Shown here: positions 21,826 to 28,969 of the stretch, in pieces | Position numbering within the stretch: the first letter of the stretch is position 1 | How the letters are laid out: the number at the start of each line of letters is the position of its first letter | Origin: DATIYF01 sp035517775 | Lineage (GTDB): Bacteria; Acidobacteriota; Terriglobia; Terriglobales; Acidobacteriaceae | Assembly: GCA_035517775.1 (NCBI GenBank) | Contig: DATIYF010000062.1 | Location: 1-35,232 of the forward strand | Reading direction: 5' to 3' | DNA: 35,232 bases | Position numbers and translations under genes: made by a program | Notes under the pieces: generated by a model | What the model was told of the DNA's origin: nothing | Databases searched by the model: none | What the model saw: the letters and a program-made list of their open reading frames with translations, nothing else

Positions 21826-23310
21826 TTATTTTCCAATGCAGAAGGTACTGAAGATCAGGTTAAGGATGTCATCGGTGGTCGTAGCGCCGGTAATTTCATC
21901 GAGCGGGCGCAAGCTATTGTAAAGATCGAGCAGAAGCATCTCGTGGGGAACTTTATTGCAAACCGCCTCCTGCGCCGCTTGCGACGCGGCGAGCGAGGCC
22001 TTTACCAGCGACTGATGCCGCAGATTGGTAAGAAAGCCTGACTCGCGCTCAGCCCCGCCTCCGGCCTGCCGCAAAATCTCGGCGCGCAGCTCGGCAATCC
22101 CCTCGCCTGTTCTCGCTGAGGTCCGCACCCGCGGCAACTGGGAACGGAGAGTTGGCAACTGGCAACTCGATAAGTCCGCCTTGTTCTCCACTGCAATCGC
22201 GGGCTTGGCAGTCGCCTGCTGCAACAACTCGTGATCTTCGGTGCTGATGGGAGCAGAGGAGTCGAGCACCACCAGAACCAGGTCCGCATCGGCCAGCGCC
22301 TCCATGGATTTGCGAATGCCAATGCTCTCCGCCTCGTCGAGCGCCCGGCGTATGCCGGCGGTGTCCACCAGCTTTACTGGTATGCCGCCAAGGGAAACGG
22401 TTTCGCTCACCAGGTCGCGGGTAGTGCCGGGGGTTGCGGTCACGATGGCGCGCTCGCGCTCCACCAGCTGGTTGAACAAGCTCGATTTCCCCACGTTCGG
22501 GCGCCCCACAATCGCCAGCGTCAGCCCCTCATGAACCACCCTTCCATACGCAAAGGAGTGCGCCAGCTCCTGCAATGGGGCTTGCACTTCAGCAACTCGC
22601 TCCAGAACCTGACTGGCGGGCATGACCGAAACATCGTCTTCGGCGAAATCAATGCCCGCTTCGAGCCCCGCGATCAGCGCCACCAGCTTTTGCTTGACCG
22701 GTTGCAGCCGCCGCGAAAGCGCGCCTTCGAGCTGCTGCGCGGCAACCTTCGCCTGGTAGAGAGTTCGCGATTCGATCAGATCGCGGACGGCTTCCGCCTG
22801 GGTGAGATCAATACGCCCGTTCAGAAAAGCCCGCATGGTGAATTCGCCGGGCTCAGCCAGCCGAGCCCCAGCGGCAAGTGCCAGCTCAACCACATGCTGC
22901 AGGACGACGGGCGAACCGTGAGCGGAGATTTCGATAACCTCATCGGTCGTGTAGGAATGGGGCTTGGCGAAGTAGGTGACGACCACTTCATCCATGCGGG
23001 GTTGCGTGCGGACGGGTTGTGTGGCTAGGGTTTGTGTGGGCAGGGTTTGTGCGGGCAGGGGTTGTGCGGGGACGGGTTGTGTGGGGACGGGGCTTTGCCC
23101 CGTCCGGGCGGGTCGAAGACCCGCCTCCACACCAGCAGCGCCGGGTTCGATCAACTCTCCGAACACAGCCCGGCCCGGCGCAAGATCGTGCTTCAGCCGC
23201 AGCATGGGCAGAGCAACTGATTTGGCTTGTGGGCCGGAAAGCCGCACCACGCCGATCCCCCCACGGCCGGGCGGTGTGGCAATCGCCACGATGGTGTCGT
23301 CGAGGTTCAC
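21826..23310 (-). CDS. mnmE: tRNA modification GTPase MnmE (TrmE) with repeat-derived insertions
   Basis: With MnmG it makes the 5-carboxymethylaminomethyl group on wobble U34. It has 494 residues against about 450-460 usual. The folate-binding N-domain has DTIVAIATPPGRGGIGVVRLSG and PGEFTMRAFLNGRIDLTQAEAV. The G domain is complete: GRPNVGKSS (269-277), TPGTTRD (293-299), DTAG (316-319), NKAD (376-379), SAR (398-400). The C-terminus ends in CIGK, with the catalytic Cys491. Extra residues are at about 59-105 (TQPVP-type pentapeptides plus a palindrome-encoded part) and at 381-394 (CQLPTLRSQLP), both encoded by repeated DNA. The GTG start has TACAAT 6 bases upstream. It follows jag in the minus-strand yidC cluster. 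Confidence 0.95.
   Translation of the reverse strand: MNLDDTIVAIATPPGRGGIGVVRLSGPQAKSVALPMLRLKHDLAPGRAVFGELIEPGAAGVEAGLRPARTGQSPVPTQPVPAQPLPAQTLPTQTLATQPVRTQPRMDEVVVTYFAKPHSYTTDEVIEISAHGSPVVLQHVVELALAAGARLAEPGEFTMRAFLNGRIDLTQAEAVRDLIESRTLYQAKVAAQQLEGALSRRLQPVKQKLVALIAGLEAGIDFAEDDVSVMPASQVLERVAEVQAPLQELAHSFAYGRVVHEGLTLAIVGRPNVGKSSLFNQLVERERAIVTATPGTTRDLVSETVSLGGIPVKLVDTAGIRRALDEAESIGIRKSMEALADADLVLVVLDSSAPISTEDHELLQQATAKPAIAVENKADLSSCQLPTLRSQLPRVRTSARTGEGIAELRAEILRQAGGGAERESGFLTNLRHQSLVKASLAASQAAQEAVCNKVPHEMLLLDLYNSLRPLDEITGATTTDDILNLIFSTFCIGK
22129..22170 (-). repeat. Repeat-derived insertion in the MnmE G domain
   Basis: On the coding strand AGTTGCCAGTTGCCAACTC is followed by a degenerate CCGTTCCCAGTTGCC, an iteration of the AGTTGCC motif with an inverted CAACT. 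It encodes residues 381-394, between NKAD and the SAR motif, where MnmE proteins normally pass directly from strand to loop. Confidence 0.6.
22997..23086 (-). repeat. 15-bp in-frame tandem array in mnmE
   Basis: Six units of 15 bp, on the plus strand of the form ACGGGTTGTGTGGGG or AGGGTTTGTGCGGGC. On the coding strand they encode Thr/Ala-Gln-Pro/Thr-Val/Leu-Pro pentapeptides (TQPVP, AQPLP, AQTLP and so on). The array touches the palindrome at 23085-23105, and its first unit grades into it, suggesting the array grew from the palindrome's flank. Confidence 0.85.
23085..23125 (-). repeat. Double palindrome inside mnmE, related to the ispE element
   Basis: Two perfect hairpins back to back: GGACGGGGC/GCCCCGTCC around TTT (23085-23105), and GGCGGGTC/GACCCGCC around GAA (23107-23125). 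The first matches the ispE palindrome at 3349-3368, including the adjoining CCACAC on the coding strand, and is read in the same frame relative to the element. Confidence 0.8.
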
Positions 23311-23316
23311 GGGGGG

Positions 23317-23322
23317 ATTGTA
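23317..23322 (-). promoter_or_regulatory. -10 element of mnmE, leaderless
   Basis: TACAAT, preceded by GGC, lies on the minus strand and is followed by six C residues and then the GTG start. There is no room for a Shine-Dalgarno. It lies in the 48-base gap after jag, giving mnmE its own start within the cluster. Confidence 0.55.
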
Positions 23323-23358
23323 GCCACTGCGAGAAATCCAAACTGGTCCACTACCGGG

Positions 23359-23895
23359 CTAAGGAATTCTGCGTTGCGCCGGCTTGCCCGCAGGCTTGTA
23401 GTCCTTGGGATAAAGCACCACGTAGCGCCGCAGCCCCTCGCCTTCGCTTTCGGTATGCAGGTCGCCGTGGTCGCGCAGGGCCAGGTGCACAATCCTGCGC
23501 TCGCGCGACGACATGGGCGCGAAGTGATAGGGAACGCCGGTCTTACGCACCTTTTCCGCCGCTACATCGGCGGCAATGCGCAACTCTTCCAGGCGCATGG
23601 CGCGCCGGTTCATGCAGTCGAAGCAGATCTTTTCGTGTTCATTGGCGGGAAGGCGCAGAATTTCGAGCGCCAGCAGCTCCAGCGCGCGCAGCAATTCGCC
23701 GCCGTGTTCCAGCAGCAGGGGAGAATCCGGCCCGGCGAACTCCACCAGAATCTCCGGCTTCTCCCAGTCGCGCGACTCGGGCAACGGCGGATCCACCGTA
23801 ATGCGGTACTTCACATGCAAGTCGGCGTTGCCCACCACCGTGCGCAGAAATTCGTTGATCTTGTTGGCAGCCGCTACTTTGTCTTCTATCGGCAC
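23359..23895 (-). CDS. jag: R3H-domain RNA-binding protein Jag/KhpB
   Basis: 178 residues. The C-terminal R3H domain is clear (APMSSRERRIVHLALRDHGDLHTESEGEGLRRYVVLYP), with the R-x3-H core at RRIVH, preceded by a KH-type region with hydrophobic helices (LLLEHGGELLRALELLALEILR). The usual N-terminal Jag domain is reduced. Jag/KhpB binds RNA together with KhpA and is generally encoded right after yidC, as here (59 bases downstream). It may affect translation or cell-wall growth. The tail KPAGKPAQRRIP is basic. The start GTG at 23895 has no strong Shine-Dalgarno. Confidence 0.85.
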   Translation of the reverse strand: MPIEDKVAAANKINEFLRTVVGNADLHVKYRITVDPPLPESRDWEKPEILVEFAGPDSPLLLEHGGELLRALELLALEILRLPANEHEKICFDCMNRRAMRLEELRIAADVAAEKVRKTGVPYHFAPMSSRERRIVHLALRDHGDLHTESEGEGLRRYVVLYPKDYKPAGKPAQRRIP

Positions 23896-23954
23896 CGGCT
23901 CAGCTCCAGTCGTAGCACGTGGCGGTTGCCATCTCGCTGCTCATGGCCAACCGC

Positions 23955-25712
23955 CTACTTATTCTTGTCTTTACTCTTGCGGGCCCGTTTTTCCGCCATC
24001 TCCCGCATCTCCCGCCCCAGCCCGGTGCGGTTCATGATGGCCTGCTGCGCCACCGAGATCAAGTTGCTTTCCATATAGTACAAATTCAGGCCGGCCGCCA
24101 GATTGAAGAAAAAGAAGCCCATCATCAGCGGCATCATGACGTTCATCATCTTCTGCTGGGCCGGGTCCATCCCCGCCTGGGGCGTGATGCGCTGGATCAG
24201 GAACATGCTCACCACCATGGCGATGGGCAGCAGGAAGTAAGGGTCGCGCGCCGAGAGATCGTGGATCCACAGCCAGTGCGCGTGGCGCAGGTCAATCGAA
24301 ACCGCCAGCATTTTATAGAAAGCCCAGATGAACGGAATCTGAATCACCAGCGGCAGGCAGCCGCCGATCGGGTTCACTCCTTCCCGCTTGTAAAGCTCGC
24401 TGATCTCCTGGTTCATCTGCTGCTTGCGGGGGTCGCGCATGCTGTATTTCTTGTACTTTTCCTGAATCGCCTTGATCTGCGGCGCCGCCTTTTGCATCTT
24501 CAGCGCCGATTTCATCTGCGAAATGCGCAAGGGCAGCAGGGCGATGGTAATGATGAAGGTCTGCACCACAATGGCCCAGCCCCAGTTGGGAACATACTTA
24601 TGGGTCCATTGCAGCCATACGAACAGCGCCCGCGCGATCAGGCCAAAGAATCCAAAATCCACCAGCCCCCTCAGGTCGTGTTCGGCGCCTTGAATCGTAG
24701 GAACGGTAACCGCCTCCAGCACCTTGAGCGACTTCGGCCCCACAAAGAGGCGCTCCTCTGTGACTCCGGCGGGGGCGCCCATGGCCGTACCCAGCACGTC
24801 CACCTGGGTGGTCTCGCTCGGATTGCTCGGGTCCTTGGGCACATCCAGAGGATTGCGCAGGGTAATCAGGCGCACATCCTGCGGATTTTCCGGCAGGAAG
24901 ACCGCGGCAAAGTACAAGTCGGTGACGCCGGCCCAGTCGTAGGGCCCGGTAAGCGTGGCCCCGCCGCTGATTTTCTTGATGGCCAAGCGCTGAGTATCGC
25001 TGTTGTTCTGATATTCGATCTGGGTGGAGTGGTAACCCGCAATCGTGCTCTCGCCGCCGAAGCCCGAAGGCCAGGCGGGATAGGCATCCACCGGGCTTCC
25101 CTTCATCTGCACCGAGGTTTCGACATGTACCACGTAGCTATGGTCGAAGCGAAAGGCCTTGCGAACTACCAGGTCCTGGTCCGCATATTGAAAGCTGATC
25201 TCGGAAGGCGCCGTCATGTGCCCGGAGGCCGAGGCCACATACAGCACGGAATTCAGCTTCCTGCGCAGGCCCTCATCGTACGTCCACAGCGAGAGCGGGT
25301 AGCCGTACTTCGCCGCCGCCGGGTCGTTCACCAGTTCCAGCGGCTTGCCCTGCTCATCGTCATACTTCTTCAGCACCCATGATTTCACCTGCGCCCCGCG
25401 GTTGCTGAAGGTGATGCGGTAGAGATCATTTTCGATGACGGTCTCAGATTCGGAGCTGGCCTGCTCCGCCGCAGCTGGCGCCACAGACTTCGGCTGGGCC
25501 GCTGCGGCCGCGGAGGGGGCGGGCGTTGAGGCGGCCGGCGCTTGCGCGGCCTGGCTCTGGACCTGCTTCGGTTTGGCGGGAGCTTCTTGGTGGGGAAGAT
25601 ACTTTTTCAGCAACGGCTGGAACAGCAGAATCACCAGGAAAGTGAGCACAAACACCAGCAGCAGCCGGCGCTCCGTCCCGGGGTCTTGTTGAGGATTGGG
25701 AAAGTCTGCCAA
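23955..25712 (-). CDS. yidC: Membrane protein insertase YidC
   Basis: Inserts proteins into the inner membrane alone or with SecYEG. 585 residues from a TTG start (MADFPNPQQDPGTERRLLL in read-through form). TM1 lies at about 16-33; a Pro/Ala/Gln-rich linker and the periplasmic beta domain P1 span about 60-350. The C-terminal five-helix 60KD_IMP core contains WGWAIVVQTFIITIALLPLR with the groove arginine, GGCLPLVIQIPFIWAFYKML and PLMMGFFFFNLAAGLNLYY. A Lys/Arg-rich tail ends the protein. The TTG at 25712 is chosen because residues before TERRLLL match the family start; an ATG at 25772 would overlap yidD. It lies 10 bases after yidD. Confidence 0.93.
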   Translation of the reverse strand: MADFPNPQQDPGTERRLLLVFVLTFLVILLFQPLLKKYLPHQEAPAKPKQVQSQAAQAPAASTPAPSAAAAAQPKSVAPAAAEQASSESETVIENDLYRITFSNRGAQVKSWVLKKYDDEQGKPLELVNDPAAAKYGYPLSLWTYDEGLRRKLNSVLYVASASGHMTAPSEISFQYADQDLVVRKAFRFDHSYVVHVETSVQMKGSPVDAYPAWPSGFGGESTIAGYHSTQIEYQNNSDTQRLAIKKISGGATLTGPYDWAGVTDLYFAAVFLPENPQDVRLITLRNPLDVPKDPSNPSETTQVDVLGTAMGAPAGVTEERLFVGPKSLKVLEAVTVPTIQGAEHDLRGLVDFGFFGLIARALFVWLQWTHKYVPNWGWAIVVQTFIITIALLPLRISQMKSALKMQKAAPQIKAIQEKYKKYSMRDPRKQQMNQEISELYKREGVNPIGGCLPLVIQIPFIWAFYKMLAVSIDLRHAHWLWIHDLSARDPYFLLPIAMVVSMFLIQRITPQAGMDPAQQKMMNVMMPLMMGFFFFNLAAGLNLYYMESNLISVAQQAIMNRTGLGREMREMAEKRARKSKDKNK

Positions 25713-25722
25713 GGTCGCGTGC

Positions 25723-25998
25723 TCAGATCTCTTTCCAGGAAGGCCGGCCGCTCGCGCCCTCGCCTGAAACATCTTCCAGCGCTACCGGATCGTAGCCGCC
25801 CCGGGCCAAAGGGTGGCAGCGCAGCAATCGCCAGACTGCCATCCGGCCTCCGCGCAGGGCGCCGTGGCGTTCCACCGCTTCCATGGCGTACTCGGAGCAG
25901 CTGGGAACGTAACGGCAGGCCGGCGGCAGCAGCGGCGAGAGCGCCCACTTGTAGGCCCGCAACAGAAATAGCACTGCGTTCTGGGCTGCTCGTTTCAA
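25723..25998 (-). CDS. yidD: Membrane protein insertion efficiency factor YidD
   Basis: 91 residues with the family signature YKWALSPLLPPACRYVPSCSEYAMEAVERHG and WRLLRCHPLARGGYDPV, including the conserved cysteines and the amphipathic N-terminal helix. It assists YidC-dependent insertion at the inner face of the membrane. It sits between rnpA and yidC, the standard place. The tail GEGASGRPSWKEI is variable. Confidence 0.95.
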   Translation of the reverse strand: MKRAAQNAVLFLLRAYKWALSPLLPPACRYVPSCSEYAMEAVERHGALRGGRMAVWRLLRCHPLARGGYDPVALEDVSGEGASGRPSWKEI

Positions 25999-26031
25999 TG
26001 CGCTCTCATTTCCTGGGTCTGGAATGCTCCG

Positions 26032-26400
26032 CTAGCTTTGCGCCCGGGGGCCGGTTTTCTGCCCCACGACGGCGAGCGCGCGTTCCATTTCCCGCAACAA
26101 CTCTTCAAACCCTGCTTTCAGCGCCGATTTCTTGGCGTGAACCACGATATCGGCCGCCGCTGGGCTTGCCGGCCAGCGCAGGCGGACCGCTTCCCGCAGC
26201 CGCCGCCGGATGCGGTTACGCACCACCGCGCCCCCTAAGGCGCGCCCCACCGTGAAGCCCACCCGCAGGCCTGTACCCTGAGTGCGCGGCAGGTAAAACA
26301 CGGTCATGTGGGCGGCAAAGTGGCGCCGCCCCTGCTTGTACACGCGCTCAAACTCCGCATGCTGCAATCGCCGCTGGCGCCGGCGCACTCTTGCTCCCAT
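26032..26400 (-). CDS. rnpA: Ribonuclease P protein component
   Basis: Protein subunit that helps the RNase P RNA trim pre-tRNA 5' ends. About 122 residues, as usual. The family core RNRIRRRLREAVRLRW is intact, with the preceding FTVGRALGGAVVRNR (usually VSKKVGKAVVRNR) and the aromatic FERVYKQGRRHFAAHMTVFYL. The ATG at 26400 is preceded by AGGA with short spacing; an upstream GTG at 26415 is possible. It lies 33 bases before yidD. The gap to rpmH, normally a few bases, is about 180 bases and filled by a tandem repeat. Confidence 0.94.
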   Translation of the reverse strand: MGARVRRRQRRLQHAEFERVYKQGRRHFAAHMTVFYLPRTQGTGLRVGFTVGRALGGAVVRNRIRRRLREAVRLRWPASPAAADIVVHAKKSALKAGFEELLREMERALAVVGQKTGPRAQS

Positions 26401-26500
26401 TTCATCCTGCGGCACACTGGCCTCGCCCTGCCGAGCGCCTGCGCTCCCGCCACGAATCCCAACTCAGGCTGCGGACGTTCTGCTCGACCGGGAAGAGACG

Positions 26501-26598
26501 GCTCACGGAAAAACCTACTCACGAAACCTGTTCACGAAAGCCGATTCACGAAAGCCTACCCACGGAAGCTCATTCACGAAGGCTTATTCACGAAACCC
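26501..26598. repeat. 14-bp tandem array between rnpA and rpmH
   Basis: Seven units around TTCACGAAAGCC (for example TGTTCACGAAAGCC, GATTCACGAAAGCC, CATTCACGAAGGCT). Five are exactly 14 bp, one is 13 and one 15. The core TTCACGAA/TTCGTGAA has dyad ends (TTC..GAA). The rpmH stop codon (26584-26586) lies within the array, and the last codons of L34 are encoded by a unit. Confidence 0.85.
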
Positions 26599-26739
26599 GG
26601 GCTTGACCGAGACCCGCTTGCGGCCCTTGGCGCGGCGCCGCGAAAGCACGGCGCGGCCGCTCTTGGTCTTCATGCGGGTGCGGAATCCGTGCGTCTTCGA
26701 GCGGTGACGGCGGTTGGGCTGGAAGGTGCGCTTGGGCAT
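26584..26739 (-). CDS. rpmH: 50S ribosomal protein L34
   Basis: 51 residues, very basic, with the invariant start MPKRTFQPNRRHRSKTHGFR followed by TRMKTKSGRAVLSRRRAKGR. It starts at ATG 26739 and reads to TAA at 26584. L34 is usually 44-47 residues and ends shortly after GRKR; here it ends KRVSVKPGFRE, and the last residues are encoded by a unit of the 14-bp tandem array. It is the first gene of the minus-strand rpmH-rnpA-yidD-yidC cluster and faces dnaA. Confidence 0.96.
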   Translation of the reverse strand: MPKRTFQPNRRHRSKTHGFRTRMKTKSGRAVLSRRRAKGRKRVSVKPGFRE

Positions 26740-26786
26740 GGACGGGGCTGCTCCTCAATCGGTCGCTGGCGTTGAATCGAAGAAAA

Positions 26787-26816
26787 AGTATAAATGACGC
26801 GGCGCAGGCGGGCAAA
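26787..26816 (-). promoter_or_regulatory. rpmH cluster promoter
   Basis: On the minus strand TTTGCC (26811-26816) and TATACT (26787-26792) are separated by 18 bp, and the rpmH start lies about 48 bases downstream. Confidence 0.45.
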
Positions 26817-26954
26817 CCGGGGAGGAGACCTGGAGAGCGCAACACCAACCCGCCGCCCGCGTTTCAAATGGCGGCTGGCAAGCGGCTCTGGCAAATTGCG
26901 GCGCGGCAGCCCGCGCCGGCTGCACCACTCGCGCGGCAGTTATATTTTCAGCAC

Positions 26955-26982
26955 TTGACAGAATTTTTTTTCAGGTTATGAA
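26955..26982 (+). promoter_or_regulatory. Upstream dnaA promoter candidate
   Basis: Perfect TTGACA (26955-26960), a 16-bp AT-rich spacer, then TATGAA (26977-26982). It lies about 200 bases before the dnaA ATG. Confidence 0.45.
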
Positions 26983-27040
26983 TCAGAGAGCAGAAAAAAT
27001 TTCCGTACGCAAGTTTTTCGCGCGCCCTTTTCGTTTGTGC

Positions 27041-27046
27041 TAGTAT
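27041..27046 (+). promoter_or_regulatory. -10 element of a second dnaA promoter candidate
   Basis: TAGTAT preceded by TGTGC, the same flank as the gyrB -10 element (TGTGCTATAAT). No good -35 is seen. It would leave a leader of about 130 bases before dnaA. Confidence 0.4.
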
Positions 27047-27183
27047 GCCGGACTGACCCAGCGAGCTAAGAATTGCGGGACGGCCCGCGACAGAGAAGCC
27101 GCTCCGCAGGCAACGGTTTTCTCTTCCACAATATTTGACGGTACCGGGCCCGCCCCCAGGGGCGGCCTACAAAGAACTACACT

Positions 27184-28560
27184 ATGTCTGTTCCAAGCAC
27201 GACTCTTGCCCCCAATCCGTGGGTGCGCGTTCTGGACGCGCTGGAAAAGAAAATCAACCGCCAGTCCTACGACCAGTGGTTGAAGCCTACGCGCTACAGC
27301 CACTCCAGCGGCGGCATTCTCTTCGTGCGTGTTCCCACCGCCGAGTTCCGCCGCATGGGCGACAAGTACGCCGACCTGATTCAGGAAGCCATTGATAATC
27401 TGGGGATGGAATACCAGGATGTCCGCTTCGTCACGCCCGAAGATGATCCGGCAGCTACGCCGGTGCGCCATGATGGCGGCCTCTCCGTCCCACCCGCCGC
27501 CGCCGCCCAACCCTCCCAGTCCCGTTTCGACTGGGACAGCGCCGCCCAGTTGAATCCGCGCTACACCTTCGACGCTTTCGTGATCGGCAGCGGCAATCAG
27601 TTCGCCCACGCCGCCTGCCAGGCCGTGGCCGAGCGCCCCTCCAAGGCCTACAATCCGCTTTTCCTCTATGGCGGTGTCGGCATGGGCAAAACCCACCTGA
27701 TGCAGGCCATCGGGCACGAGATCAAGAGCCGTCAGCCCCAGGCTGCCATCTGCTACGTCTCCAGCGAGAAGTTCACCAACGACATGATCAACTCGCTGCG
27801 CTATGACAAGATGACCAGCTTCCGCGACAAGTTCCGCAACGTGGACGTGCTGCTGGTGGATGACATTCAATTCCTGGCCCAGAAAGAGCGCACCCAGGAG
27901 GAGTTCTTCCATACCTTCAACGCCCTGCACGAGGCCATGAAGCAGATCGTGATTGCCAGCGACCGCCCGCCCAAGGAACTGGCGGAAATCGAAGACCGCC
28001 TGCGCAGCCGCTTCGAGTGGGGGCTGATCGCCGACATTCAGCCGCCCGATCTCGAAACCAAGGTCGCGATTCTTCAAAAGAAGGCCGAGCAGGAACGGGT
28101 GACGCTGCCCACCGATGTGGCTCTCTATATCGCCTCGAACATCCGCTCCAACGTGCGCGAGCTGGAAGGCGCGCTCATCCGCCTGGTGGCGCATTCCTCA
28201 CTGATCGGCGCCGAGATCACTCTCTCCTACGCCCAGCAGGTGCTCAAAAATTTCATTGACTCGCAGGCGCGCAAGGTCACGATTGAATCCATCCAGAAGG
28301 CTGTGGCCGAGCAATTCGGCCTGCGCCTGGTCGAGATCAAGGCCAAGAACAATTCGCGGGCCATCGTTTACCCGCGCCAGATTGCCATGTACCTGGCCAA
28401 ACATCTGACCGAGGCGTCATTGCCCGAGATCGGACGCCAGTTTGGCGGCAAGCACCACACCACGGTGCTGCACTCGGTCGAAAAAATTGACAAGCAGCGC
28501 AGCCAGGATAAAGACCTCAACCGCCTGCTCAACAAGCTGACCGAGCAGTTGGGCGGGTGA
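27184..28560 (+). CDS. dnaA: Chromosomal replication initiator DnaA
   Basis: 458 residues, normal length. Domain I has WVRVLDALEKKINRQSYDQWLKPT; a Pro/Ala linker spans about 95-115. The AAA+ domain III starts at LNPRYTFDAFVIGSGNQFAHAA and holds Walker A GGVGMGKTHL, Walker B LLVDDIQFLAQKERTQEEFFHTFNAL and sensor/arginine-finger DRLRSRFEWGL. Domain IV carries the DnaA-box-reading helix GRQFGGKHHTTVLHSVEKI. The ATG at 27184 fits the family start, with no clear Shine-Dalgarno. dnaN follows after 409 bases, an unusually wide gap. Confidence 0.97.
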   Translation: MSVPSTTLAPNPWVRVLDALEKKINRQSYDQWLKPTRYSHSSGGILFVRVPTAEFRRMGDKYADLIQEAIDNLGMEYQDVRFVTPEDDPAATPVRHDGGLSVPPAAAAQPSQSRFDWDSAAQLNPRYTFDAFVIGSGNQFAHAACQAVAERPSKAYNPLFLYGGVGMGKTHLMQAIGHEIKSRQPQAAICYVSSEKFTNDMINSLRYDKMTSFRDKFRNVDVLLVDDIQFLAQKERTQEEFFHTFNALHEAMKQIVIASDRPPKELAEIEDRLRSRFEWGLIADIQPPDLETKVAILQKKAEQERVTLPTDVALYIASNIRSNVRELEGALIRLVAHSSLIGAEITLSYAQQVLKNFIDSQARKVTIESIQKAVAEQFGLRLVEIKAKNNSRAIVYPRQIAMYLAKHLTEASLPEIGRQFGGKHHTTVLHSVEKIDKQRSQDKDLNRLLNKLTEQLGG

Positions 28561-28969
28561 TGCACCTCACGACTATTGGTTAGCTGCGTAATTCAGGCTC
28601 CACGCAAGCCCGAAATCCTTGTGTATACCGAAAACAGTGGCGTGCGCACATTGCGGCGCCGGGGTTAACGCGCACGCGCAAGGAATACCGGTGCGAGCTG
28701 GGTTGAGCTGGCGCAGAAGATAGCCACGGCCGCCCGGGCTGGAGTCGCCGTCGAAAAAACGCGCCTGCAGGAAATCCTGGCTGAGCGCCGGAAGAAGCGT
28801 AAGCCCTCCTGGATCAAGTTCGAGGCGTAGCCGAACGTGGGTTTTCGCACCATCCCCGGTGCAACTCTTAGGGTTCCTCCAAAAGTTCCAGCCTTTCGCT
28901 AGTGTCCCCGATTCACTTTTGATATAACGGTGTCACCAGCCGAACAGGACGCAAACAGGGGAGCGCATC
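28561..28969 (+). other. dnaA-dnaN intergenic region
   Basis: About 410 bases. It contains one DnaA-box-like site (GTATACACA on the minus strand, 28620-28628), a probable gene remnant (28669-28830), and a possible -10 element TATAAC (28923-28928) for dnaN. No repeat or full gene is seen. Confidence 0.4.
28669..28830 (+). pseudogene. Possible gene remnant between dnaA and dnaN
   Basis: A 53-codon open frame ends at TAG 28828-28830 and begins right after TAA 28666-28668, with no ATG/GTG/TTG start. Its last part, AGVAVEKTRLQEILAERRKKR followed by KPSWIKFEA, has the helix-like, charged look of a protein C-terminus. A second open stretch in another frame just upstream (ending at 28668, with PEILVYTENSGVRTLRRRG) suggests a frame-shifted gene. 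No family recognised; chance coding is possible. Confidence 0.3.

Larger units (their letters stand above)
26740..27183. other. rpmH-dnaA divergent region, presumed origin side
   Basis: About 440 bases without a gene. It holds the rpmH promoter, one or two dnaA promoter candidates and a strikingly AT-rich stretch at 26940-27005, suitable for an unwinding element. I find no cluster of canonical DnaA boxes (TTATNCACA); the nearest match is TCTTCCACA at 27122-27130. Origin identity is inferred only from gene order. Confidence 0.45.

Noticed and set aside
23919..25382. Long plus-strand frame opposite yidC
   Set aside because: Histidine/arginine-rich shadow of a clearly conserved gene.
26501..26598. 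CRISPR array
   Set aside because: Units are only 14 bp with no unique spacers and no cas genes; it is a simple tandem repeat.
27040..28194. Minus-strand frame opposite dnaA
   Set aside because: Shadow of dnaA; no family features.
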